The translations under genes and the position numbers were made by a program. The notes below the pieces were generated by a model, which was not told where the DNA came from, ran no database searches, and saw only the letters and a program-made list of their open reading frames with translations. Positions 22,514 through 29,285 of a stretch of DNA of 40,672 nucleotides are shown here, in pieces. This stretch comes from Alistipes sp. (GTDB lineage Bacteria; Bacteroidota; Bacteroidia; Bacteroidales; Rikenellaceae). Location: NCBI GenBank assembly GCA_017555805.1, contig JAFZFR010000015.1, positions 1-40,672 on the forward strand, written 5' to 3'. Position 1 is the first letter of the stretch. Each line of letters begins with the position of its first letter.

Positions 22514-23983
22514 ATGAAGCGTATAGCGTTGTTAATTAGTGCGTTGATGGTGGTGGGCATTGCCTCTGCCCAGCGCATCGAAAAGGAGTCATCATCGGCT
22601 ACTCTGCATAAGATTGACCGTCAGGCGGAGCAGATGAAGCGAAAAATTCTCTCCTCAAAGACCGAGGTTAAGCCCGCTGGCACGATTTACTATGTCTCGG
22701 CGGAGGGAGATGATGCAAACGATGGACTCTCGCCCGAAAAACCTCTGCGTACGCTTGAGAAGGTTAATGCGTTGGAGTTGCGCCCTGCGGATGGAGTGAT
22801 GTTTCGCCGAGGCGATATGTGGCGCGGGTATGTCAATACGCGCGAGGGTGTGACCTACTCGGCGTATGGTCGTGGCGAGAAGCCTCGCATCTATGGCTCG
22901 CCCTGCGATGCGGCGGTGGAGGGCAAGTGGGTTGCAACCGACACGCCAAATGTCTATATGTACGATGCGGAACTCCCCGATGATATTGGTACGCTGGTCT
23001 TTAACCACGGCGAGGCGGGATGCGCCTACAAGGTGATGATGGAGAAAAAGAGCGGCAAGCCCTCGCTGCACATCGCAACGCGCGAGGTCTTTGAGAGTTA
23101 CCGCGACCTTAAGCGCGACCTTGATATGTATCACGACTACCGCGGCACACGACGCCTCTACCTCTGCTCCACCGAGGGAAACCCCGCGGAGCGCTTCGCA
23201 TCTATTGAGTTGTTACCACGAAGCAATATCTTCCGCGTGGTGGACGATGTTACGATTGACAACATCTGCCTGAAGTATTGCGGTGCACACGCAATCGGTG
23301 CGGGCACTACGAAGGGGCTCACCGTAACGAACTGCGAACTTGGCTGGATTGGCGGCTCTATCCAGTTTGAGCACGCCGAGGGCATCCCCACGCGCTACGG
23401 CAATGCGATTGAAATCTATGGCGGATGCGAGGATTTTACCATCGACAACTGCTATGTATATCAGGTATATGATGCGGCATTAACCCATCAGCATCAGGGA
23501 GATACGAAGCACTTGCTTGTGATGAAGCGTGTGCGCTACACCAACTGCCTGGTGGAGGATTGCGTCTATGCCATCGAGTATTTCCTGGGTCGCGAGGATA
23601 CTATCAAGGAACACTATATGCTCGATGTCCTCTTTGAAAACAACATCCTGCGCCGCGCTGGTATGGGGTGGGGTAGTCAGCGCCCCAATGTTGAGACGCC
23701 CGCCATCATAAAGTCGTGGTCGCACCACAACAACCGCGCCTTTAACTATGTTATTCGCGGCAACATCTTCGACCGCAGCACCTACGACCTTTTGAACATT
23801 GCCTACCGCGACCCATACTCTGCACCCGTTATGGAGGGTAACACCTATATCCAATACCTCGGCGCTGACGGCGGACATCTGGGGCAGGATAGAAAATTTT
23901 ATCACTTCGACGATAGTTTCCCCGCAGTGATGGAGCGCATTTTTGGCGAGCGCAAGGGAAAATATATCTTCATCGAGCGTTAG
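22514..23983 (+). CDS. Right-handed beta-helix protein, periplasmic (paralogue 2)
   Basis: A 489-residue paralogue of the preceding gene, starting 2 bp after its stop, so the two are certainly co-transcribed. The two align along their whole length: the helical segment SSSATLHKIDRQAEQMKRKI, GTIYYVSAEGDDANDGLSPEKPL, YGSPCDAAVEGKWVATDTPNVYMYDAE, the coil repeats, and the end YIQYLGADGG. The signal sequence differs: it ends in GIASAQ with no cysteine, so signal peptidase I would release it as a soluble periplasmic or secreted protein, while paralogue 1 is lipid-anchored. The middle region (about 165-200) and the coil loops differ most, which hints at divergent substrate contacts. Activity unknown. 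Confidence 0.82.
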   Translation: MKRIALLISALMVVGIASAQRIEKESSSATLHKIDRQAEQMKRKILSSKTEVKPAGTIYYVSAEGDDANDGLSPEKPLRTLEKVNALELRPADGVMFRRGDMWRGYVNTREGVTYSAYGRGEKPRIYGSPCDAAVEGKWVATDTPNVYMYDAELPDDIGTLVFNHGEAGCAYKVMMEKKSGKPSLHIATREVFESYRDLKRDLDMYHDYRGTRRLYLCSTEGNPAERFASIELLPRSNIFRVVDDVTIDNICLKYCGAHAIGAGTTKGLTVTNCELGWIGGSIQFEHAEGIPTRYGNAIEIYGGCEDFTIDNCYVYQVYDAALTHQHQGDTKHLLVMKRVRYTNCLVEDCVYAIEYFLGREDTIKEHYMLDVLFENNILRRAGMGWGSQRPNVETPAIIKSWSHHNNRAFNYVIRGNIFDRSTYDLLNIAYRDPYSAPVMEGNTYIQYLGADGGHLGQDRKFYHFDDSFPAVMERIFGERKGKYIFIER

Positions 23984-24037
23984 GAATTGCGAAATTTTTG
24001 TATCTTTACAACCTAATTAATTAAAAACAGAAACATT

Positions 24038-24403
24038 ATGGAATTTGAAGGCGTAGTTCATAAGATATTGCCCGCAACGGGTGGTACATCTGCTCGTGGC
24101 GAGTGGAAGAAGCAGGAGGTAATCTTTGAGATACCAAGCGAGTTTTCACGCAAGGTGTGCGTGGTATTCTTCAACAAGGAGAGCGATGTGGCTCGTTTGA
24201 AGGAGGGCGGCACCTACATCGTATCATTCAACATCGAGTCACGCGAGTTTAATGGTCGCTGGTACACTGATGTTCGTGCTTGGCGCGTACAGCCAAAGCA
24301 GGAGGAGGCTCCAGTGCCACCAGCAATGCCAGATATGCCACCATTTGGCGAGGAGCCGGCGTATGCGGCGCCAGCGGCGGAGGTGGATGACCTTCCATTC
24401 TAA
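24038..24403 (+). CDS. DUF3127 protein, OB-fold, SSB-like acidic tail
   Basis: A 121-residue protein matching DUF3127. Residues 1-88 form a five-stranded OB-like domain (GVVHKILPATGGTSARGEWKKQEV; TYIVSFNIESREFNGRWYTDVRAWRV). Residues 90-121 form a proline-rich tail ending in DDLPF. That ending mimics the acidic Asp-Asp-x-Pro-Phe tip of single-stranded-DNA-binding proteins, which recruits repair and replication enzymes. A role in ssDNA binding is plausible but not established. A weak -7 box (TATCTTTA, 24001-24008) is upstream, and terminator hairpins follow. It is monocistronic. Confidence 0.85.
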   Translation: MEFEGVVHKILPATGGTSARGEWKKQEVIFEIPSEFSRKVCVVFFNKESDVARLKEGGTYIVSFNIESREFNGRWYTDVRAWRVQPKQEEAPVPPAMPDMPPFGEEPAYAAPAAEVDDLPF

Positions 24404-24406
24404 AGG

Positions 24407-24487
24407 AGGAATTGCCTAAAAACTCTTTTTATACAATTCCTTAAGGTATATAAGTATAAAGGCTACCCGATGGGTAGTCTTTTTTTT
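24407..24487 (+). terminator. Terminator of the DUF3127 gene (two stem-loops)
   Basis: A first AT-rich stem (AGGAATTG 24407-24414 with CAATTCCT 24434-24441) is followed by the main hairpin AGGCTACCC-GAT-GGGTAGTCT (24460-24480) and a run of T. Confidence 0.8.
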
Positions 24488-24504
24488 GTCTTTGCGAGTA
24501 TGAT

Positions 24505-24574
24505 TATCTTCGTGGGCAGCGGGGGTGACGCGCAAAGCGAGTTACGCCCACGAAGATACAGGCGTAACGCCTGT
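24505..24574. repeat. Dispersed convergent-gap palindrome, copy B
   Basis: A palindrome at 24505-24558 (ends TATCTTCGTGGGC and GCCCACGAAGATA) is followed by the hairpin CAGGCGTAACGCCTG (24559-24573) and a T run. In reverse orientation it aligns with copy A. It is nearly identical to copy C. It lies between the convergent DUF3127 and GH97 genes. Confidence 0.78.
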
Positions 24575-24634
24575 TTTTCCTTTTCTTTGTCGCGCGATAT
24601 TTCTTTTCGCATGCGAAGCGCACCCCACACCAAC

Positions 24635-24668
24635 AAAAAATAGACCACCCCGTGGGGCGGTCTATCTC
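24635..24668 (-). terminator. Terminator of the GH97 gene
   Basis: Minus-strand ATAGACCGCCCC pairs with GGGGTGGTCTAT around AC, then a T run. It starts about 18 bp after the stop codon. Confidence 0.85.
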
Positions 24669-24685
24669 TTATCACGAATGTGAAA

Positions 24686-26683
24686 TTACTTCTTTGGGGT
24701 AATCTTGAATGCGAAGCCACCACCTGCTGCCATCCACACCTTAATCTTGGCTGTGTTGTCAGCGCTCTGCTTCTCTACGCGGAAGTCGCGTGCCAAAACA
24801 TGTGACTCGTAACCATCCACATACTTCTCAACATCGTATGCGCCCTCTGGCAAGAACGAGAGATCAACAGTCACATAGCGACCATCCCAGTTGGTCATAC
24901 CGCCCACATACCAAGCGTCATCCTTGCGGCGTGCCATCACAGCATACTCGCCAACCTTACCGTCCAACGCTACTGTCTCATCCCATACTGTTGGGATAGC
25001 GGCGATGAACTCGGTGCTCACTGGCTCCTTCTCGTAGTTGCAAGGAGAGTCGCAAAGCATATTGAATGGAGACTCGAAGATTACATACATTGCGAACTGA
25101 CGGCAACGAGTACCCTGGCTCATAGGCTCGTGGTAGCTCTCGCGGTAAGTTGTCTTTGTACCGTTGAGCATAGCGCCCTGTGTGTAGTCCATAGGACCAG
25201 CCACCATACGGATGAAAGGAATCTGAACATCGTAAGTCACCTGATCCAACTCAAGACCCGACCACTTCATCTGCTCCAAGCCGTTCACACCCTCGTAGTT
25301 CACTACATTAGGATACTTTCTTGACAAACCGCAAGGCTTGTAAGCACCGTGGAAATCAACCATCAACTGATACTTCGCTGCGGTTGCTGCTGCGCGCTCG
25401 TAGAAATTAACCATATCCTGGTCGTCGCGGTCCATAAAGTCAATCTTGAAGCCCTTGACGCCCATCTCGGCATAGTGCTTAAAGAGGTTCTCCATATCTC
25501 GGTTCACAGCCCAGTAGCCACCCCAGAGAACGATACCTACGCCACGCTCCTTACCATAGTCGATGAGGTGCTTGAGGTCAATCTCTGGCACTACCTGCAT
25601 CATATCTGCTGCGAGGTTCACGCTCCAACCCTCATCCAGGATTACATACTCGATGCCGTTAGCAGCAGCGAAGTCGATGTAATACTCATAAGTGCGGTTG
25701 TTCACACCTGGCTTGAAGTCCTGACCATAAAGACCCCAGTTGTTCCACCAGTCCCAAGCAACCTTACCTGGCTTAATCCAAGATGTGTCGCCGATTACAT
25801 TAGGATGGCTCAAACGGAATACCATATCGTTGTTCAGGAGCTCGAAGTCGTTGCGAGCGATGTTGCAGATTCGCCAAGGGAATGTGCGTGCGCCGTTCAA
25901 CTCTGCGATGTAAGGCTTGCGAGTCTGAACCAGACCCTGCAACATATTGTGTCCGCCCTGCTCAACCTTGTCAGGTACAGTAGCGAAGTGGCTCTCCAAA
26001 GAGGTGTTGTTGTCGCTGTTGTAGAGGTACAAACCTGGGTAGTTCACAAGGTCAGTCTCGGTGATGCAGACCTTCTTGTCGCCCAAATCAACCAACACTG
26101 GCAAGTACATCAGGCGGTTGTTACCCATCTTTGTCATAGGCTCGATGAAGTAAGGACCCTCGAATGAGTTGAAGTACTGCTGCTCAAATGACTTCTTCTG
26201 GTTAGAGCGAACATAAGAGCAATATACATTGTTGTCCTTCTCGAATGAGAACTCTGCAACCTCGTTCTTCACTGTGTAGTCGCCCTTGCGGGTTGTTGTG
26301 AAGCGGTAAGCAGCAGCCTCGTTGTAGGCGCGGAACTCGATGCCGTAGTTGCCAACGAACGAGAGTGTGAGTGTAGAGCACTGGTCAGTAACCTCGCTCT
26401 TCTTATACACAGGCGCTGCGATAACCTCGTCAATCTTGCCTGTTGTAGCCTTGCGGAGGCGTGGGTTCTCGCCCCAAACCTCTGTCTCGCCAATCTGCAT
26501 AGCGACCTTCGAAGGTGAGATGATAGTCTCGCCGTCGAGCTCTACGCTCCAGCGTACATCCTTGTCGATAGTAACGGTCAATTTGAGCTTGCCGTCAGGC
26601 GATGTGATGCTCTTAACGGTTGGCTTTGCCTCTGCCACGAACATAGCGCAGAGAGCAACCAATGTGAATAGTAGTTTTTTCAT
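24686..26683 (-). CDS. GH97 glycoside hydrolase, retaining alpha-galactosidase type
   Basis: A 665-residue secreted GH97 enzyme (signal peptide ending near VAEA-KP). Residues of about 20-285 form the N-terminal beta-supersandwich. About 290-570 are the TIM barrel, and the rest is a C-terminal beta domain. GH97 splits into inverting (SusB-type) and retaining members. Here GFKIDFMDRDD carries Asp415 at the position of the nucleophile of the retaining alpha-galactosidase branch. NYEGVNGLE (Glu464, Glu470) supplies the acid/base candidates. Calcium-ligand glutamates typical of GH97 are plausible (Glu175, Glu510 region). It has its own promoter and terminator. Likely activity: release of alpha-galactose (or arabinose-like sugars) from oligosaccharides in the periplasm. 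Confidence 0.92.
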   Translation of the reverse strand: MKKLLFTLVALCAMFVAEAKPTVKSITSPDGKLKLTVTIDKDVRWSVELDGETIISPSKVAMQIGETEVWGENPRLRKATTGKIDEVIAAPVYKKSEVTDQCSTLTLSFVGNYGIEFRAYNEAAAYRFTTTRKGDYTVKNEVAEFSFEKDNNVYCSYVRSNQKKSFEQQYFNSFEGPYFIEPMTKMGNNRLMYLPVLVDLGDKKVCITETDLVNYPGLYLYNSDNNTSLESHFATVPDKVEQGGHNMLQGLVQTRKPYIAELNGARTFPWRICNIARNDFELLNNDMVFRLSHPNVIGDTSWIKPGKVAWDWWNNWGLYGQDFKPGVNNRTYEYYIDFAAANGIEYVILDEGWSVNLAADMMQVVPEIDLKHLIDYGKERGVGIVLWGGYWAVNRDMENLFKHYAEMGVKGFKIDFMDRDDQDMVNFYERAAATAAKYQLMVDFHGAYKPCGLSRKYPNVVNYEGVNGLEQMKWSGLELDQVTYDVQIPFIRMVAGPMDYTQGAMLNGTKTTYRESYHEPMSQGTRCRQFAMYVIFESPFNMLCDSPCNYEKEPVSTEFIAAIPTVWDETVALDGKVGEYAVMARRKDDAWYVGGMTNWDGRYVTVDLSFLPEGAYDVEKYVDGYESHVLARDFRVEKQSADNTAKIKVWMAAGGGFAFKITPKK

Positions 26684-26725
26684 ATTAATGGAAATTAATT
26701 AGTAAATTCGGCCATATAAATCACC

Positions 26726-26758
26726 CAAAGGTACGAATATTTTTCGGAACTTGGCAAA
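26726..26758 (-). promoter_or_regulatory. Promoter of the GH97 gene
   Basis: Minus-strand TTTG (26755-26758), 21 bp spacer, TACCTTTG (26726-26733). About 42 bp leader. Confidence 0.65.
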
Positions 26759-26765
26759 TTATTCC

Positions 26766-26773
26766 TATCTTTG
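26766..26773 (+). promoter_or_regulatory. Candidate -7 box of the cystatin-like/xer operon
   Basis: TATCTTTG matches TAnnTTTG, 29 bp before the start codon. A TTG is present but too near (12 bp), so only the -7 element is called. Confidence 0.5.
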
Positions 26774-26801
26774 ATAAGAAATAGAGCAAAACAGTGGAGT
26801 T

Positions 26802-27185
26802 ATGAGAAGAAAAATTAAGATATTCATCCTTGCAGCGACCCTGCTCGTGGCGTTTGGCGGCGGTGTGTCGTGCCAGAGAGTCAAGGAGTTGTTCTCAAAG
26901 GAGGAGCACCTTGTGGGTGGCTACTCCGAAATGCGTAAGCCTACGGCGGAGGAGTTGGCTCTCTTTGAGAGGGCGACGGCGACGCTCGTGGGGGCGGAGT
27001 ACAAGCCTATGAGCGTGGCGACGCAGATTGTGGCGGGCGTGAACTACCGCTTTCTCTGCAAGGCGCGCAAGGTGGACGATGCGGGCAAACGAGGCAAACG
27101 CTTCTATGCCGTCATCGTGGTGCACAAGCCTCTGGTAGGTCAGGGCGAGGAGCGCATCCTCTCAATCGAAAAGGGTAAGAAGTGA
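26802..27185 (+). CDS. Small lipoprotein with stefin/cystatin-like domain
   Basis: A 127-residue protein with a lipoprotein-type signal (GGGVSC, Cys24). The mature part resembles type 1 cystatins (stefins): VGGYSEMRKPTAEELALFERATATL (about 38-62) matches the N-terminal Gly and the long helix of stefins. TQIVAGVNYRFLCKA (about 74-88) contains the cystatin loop Q-x-V-x-G (Gln75 to Gly79). A second beta hairpin follows around VHKPLVG. In eukaryotes these three elements form the wedge that blocks papain-type cysteine proteases. A bacterial lipid-anchored copy could protect the periplasm or surface from host or community proteases. The stop overlaps the start of the xer recombinase gene (TGATG). 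Domain call rests on motif reading only. Confidence 0.68.
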   Translation: MRRKIKIFILAATLLVAFGGGVSCQRVKELFSKEEHLVGGYSEMRKPTAEELALFERATATLVGAEYKPMSVATQIVAGVNYRFLCKARKVDDAGKRGKRFYAVIVVHKPLVGQGEERILSIEKGKK

Positions 27186-28165
27186 TGCAGAACAGCGAGG
27201 TCATAGCACTCTTTCGCAACTATATCACCGCCGAGAAGCGATATTCGCCTCTGACGGTGCGAAACTATATGCGCGATGTCGGGGAGTTTATGGCGTGGGG
27301 CGTAGAGAGCGGCGAGGAGTTTTCCCTCGCAACCGCCCGCAGCGAGGATATACGCGCCTACATAATGCACCTCTCGGACGAGAAGCGTGTGAAGGGCGGC
27401 CGACCCACCACGCAGCCCCGCTTGAGCCCCGCCTCGATTAACCGCGCGGTGTCGTCACTGCGTACACTATATAAATATCTGCGTCGCGAGGGTGTTGTCG
27501 AGAAGGATATTTTCGCACCAGTCTCGGCGCTAAAGACCAAGCAGCGCCTGCCCAAGTATGTTTCGGAGGAGGGTATGGTCAAGGTGGTCGATTATGTATT
27601 CCGCGCACTGGAGTCGGAGGAGTATATCGAGCGGCGCGATGCTATGATGGTGCTGATGTTCTATGCTTGTGGATTGCGCCTTGCCGAACTCATCGCAATC
27701 GACACCGACCACTTCGGCAATGATTACCGCACACTGCGCGTGAGGGGTAAGGGCGACAAAGAGCGCGAGATTCCCATCGTTGAGCGACTGCGTCGGGAGA
27801 TAAAGCGATATGTAGAGCAACTTTTTGTCCAAAATATTTGCAAAAGTCAGGAAAAAGCACTATTTTTATCAAAGCAAGGAGAACGGGTTTCTCGCATCGA
27901 GGTACAACGCAGTGTGGCACGCCTTCTGCTGGAGTGTGGAGTGCAGGGCAAGCGTTCGCCCCATGTGTTGCGACACACTTTTGCTACCCATCTTTTGAAC
28001 GAAGGGGCTGACCTTCGCGAGATACAGGAGTTGATGGGTCACAGTTCATTGAGTGCCACGCAGGTCTATACCCACAGCAACATCGCCCAGTTGCAACGCA
28101 TCTACGATGCGGCTCACCCACGCTCGGGAGGCGCATGCAGGGCAGAGGATGTGAAGCGGGAGTAG
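27185..28165 (+). CDS. xerC: Tyrosine recombinase XerC/XerD family
   Basis: A 326-residue site-specific recombinase. Residues 1-110 are the SAM-like core-binding domain (RNYITAEKRYSPLTVRNYMRDVGEF). About 120-315 are the catalytic domain with the complete active set: Arg165 (ACGLRLAEL), Lys189 (RVRGKGDKERE), His260 and Arg263 (HVLRHTFATHL), His286 (GHSSLS) and Tyr295 (TQVYTH). It is the right size and type for XerC, which resolves chromosome dimers at dif with XerD. In Bacteroidales this gene often precedes hpf, as here. I start at the ATG at 27185, which shares its A with the stop of the cystatin-like gene. A GTG one codon upstream is possible. XerC versus another Xer paralogue is not settled. 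Confidence 0.9.
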   Translation: MQNSEVIALFRNYITAEKRYSPLTVRNYMRDVGEFMAWGVESGEEFSLATARSEDIRAYIMHLSDEKRVKGGRPTTQPRLSPASINRAVSSLRTLYKYLRREGVVEKDIFAPVSALKTKQRLPKYVSEEGMVKVVDYVFRALESEEYIERRDAMMVLMFYACGLRLAELIAIDTDHFGNDYRTLRVRGKGDKEREIPIVERLRREIKRYVEQLFVQNICKSQEKALFLSKQGERVSRIEVQRSVARLLLECGVQGKRSPHVLRHTFATHLLNEGADLREIQELMGHSSLSATQVYTHSNIAQLQRIYDAAHPRSGGACRAEDVKRE

Positions 28166-28248
28166 CGGGAGCGAGGAAGTACAATGAGAATCGCACTACT
28201 GCCTTCGGGCAGAGCGTATATATAATGTTTAACTTAAAATTTTAGGCT

Positions 28249-28536
28249 ATGAATGTACAGATCCAGTCAGTGAAATTCGACGCCAGTCAGAAGTTGATCG
28301 AATTCATCGAGAAGAAATTAGCCAAGTTGGACCGTGTAGCCGAGCAGGCAACGGCAGTTGATGTTGTGTTGAAACTTGAAAAGGATGACGAGGCAGGCAA
28401 CAAAATCGTAGTGATTACGCTTCGTATGCCAGGTGGTGACATCCGTGTTGAGGAGCAGGCTCGCACATTCGAGGAGGCAATTGACAATGCAAAGGATGTT
28501 TTGAAGCGACAGATTGAGCGTCGCAAGGATAAATAG
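28249..28536 (+). CDS. hpf: Ribosome hibernation promoting factor (short HPF/RaiA family)
   Basis: A 95-residue member of the HPF/YfiA family. It binds the decoding region of idle ribosomes and supports 70S/100S dormancy in stationary phase. The fold pattern beta-alpha-beta-beta-beta-alpha is visible: VQIQSVKFDASQKLIEFIEKKLAKLDR, then VVLKLEKDDEAGNKIVVITLRMPGGDIRVEEQA, then FEEAIDNAKDVLKRQIERRKDK. The C-terminal dimerisation domain of long HPF is absent. A small UUCG-loop hairpin (28199-28212) lies in the 83-bp gap after xerC. A strong terminator follows the gene. Identification is secure. Confidence 0.93.
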   Translation: MNVQIQSVKFDASQKLIEFIEKKLAKLDRVAEQATAVDVVLKLEKDDEAGNKIVVITLRMPGGDIRVEEQARTFEEAIDNAKDVLKRQIERRKDK

Positions 28537-28566
28537 AGTAGCGCCCGTTTCGGGTAGTTATAGTAA

Positions 28567-28600
28567 AGAAGAGGTTGTCCATGGACAACCTCTTTTCTTT
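28567..28600 (+). terminator. Terminator of hpf
   Basis: AGAGGTTGTCC and GGACAACCTCT form a perfect 11-bp stem around AT, followed by TTTCTTTT. It lies about 30 bp after the stop codon. Confidence 0.85.
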
Positions 28601-28631
28601 TGTGGTAATGTCTTGTCTTTGAGTGGGATAT

Positions 28632-28700
28632 TATCTTCGTGGGCGGGCGGGGGTGACGCGCAAAGCGCGTTACGCCCACGAAGATACAGCCGCGCGGCAG
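28632..28700. repeat. Dispersed convergent-gap palindrome, copy C
   Basis: Palindrome at 28632-28686 (TATCTTCGTGGGC ... GCCCACGAAGATA) with the adjacent self-complementary GCCGCGCGGC (28689-28698). It is nearly identical to copy B, 4.1 kb away. It lies between the convergent hpf and FmdE-family genes. Confidence 0.78.
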
Positions 28701-28724
28701 AATATTAGGCGCAATGGAGTAAAA

Positions 28725-29279
28725 TTACTCCCTTACCACCTCGAAAATATCCTTTCTGTTCCACTCCATCCAGTAGTTGATAGCCAGTTCGCGCACCTTG
28801 TCCCAGTAGCCTTTGGTGCTGCCGTAGCGCGCGACGGCGCTCTGCAACTCCTTAATCATAAGTTCCTCGCGGTCAGGTTTCAGGCGCAGTCGCAGGCGAC
28901 CCTCTGACGAGAAGAACTCCGCCTCGGCGCAGGGGATGTGGGGGTGCGTCACCTCGATAAGCCCGTGGCCGAGAGTCGCCTCGGTTGCCACCTGCAAGCC
29001 GTCGTTCAGACAACTTATTGGCGGCGTGCTACCCGCATAGGAGATGATGTGCAGCGAGCCCTGCTCCGCGCCGAGTAACTCGCGCGCCCAGAGCCCCATC
29101 TTCACGCCCAGCATCGTGTAGAGACCTATGTGTCCGTGCAACTCGCACGCAAGGGTGGTGTAGCGCCACTCGCTCTCGCCGTAGCGCTCGATTGTTTCGG
29201 GCATAATGGCGGCTATGTCGCTGTTGTAGAGTCGCTTGTCGAGGGGGAAATGGTTGAAAATGTGGTTGTGGTGTATCAT
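28725..29279 (-). CDS. FmdE family protein
   Basis: A 184-residue protein resembling the FmdE family (named after a subunit gene of molybdenum formylmethanofuran dehydrogenase). The family core is visible: ACELHGHIGLYTMLGVKMGLWARELLG (about 44-70, with Cys45, His48, His50), ISCLNDGLQVATEATLGHG (about 89-106, with Cys90) and a third region IPCAEAEFF. These Cys/His residues suggest metal or cofactor binding. The gene follows a TonB-dependent receptor by 6 bp. This pairing suggests a role in handling the metal, metallophore or cofactor imported by that receptor. Family confident; function unknown in Bacteroidales. Confidence 0.83.
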   Translation of the reverse strand: MIHHNHIFNHFPLDKRLYNSDIAAIMPETIERYGESEWRYTTLACELHGHIGLYTMLGVKMGLWARELLGAEQGSLHIISYAGSTPPISCLNDGLQVATEATLGHGLIEVTHPHIPCAEAEFFSSEGRLRLRLKPDREELMIKELQSAVARYGSTKGYWDKVRELAINYWMEWNRKDIFEVVRE

Positions 29280-29285
29280 AAGTTG

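Noticed and set aside
25349..26167. 272-codon open frame opposite the GH97 gene
   Set aside because: Antisense shadow with hydrophobic low-information sequence; GH97 is secure.
27185..28165. Xer recombinase as integrase of a mobile element
   Set aside because: No attachment-site repeats, tRNA target or mobile-element genes flank it. The neighbour hpf is chromosomal housekeeping, so a XerC role is more likely.
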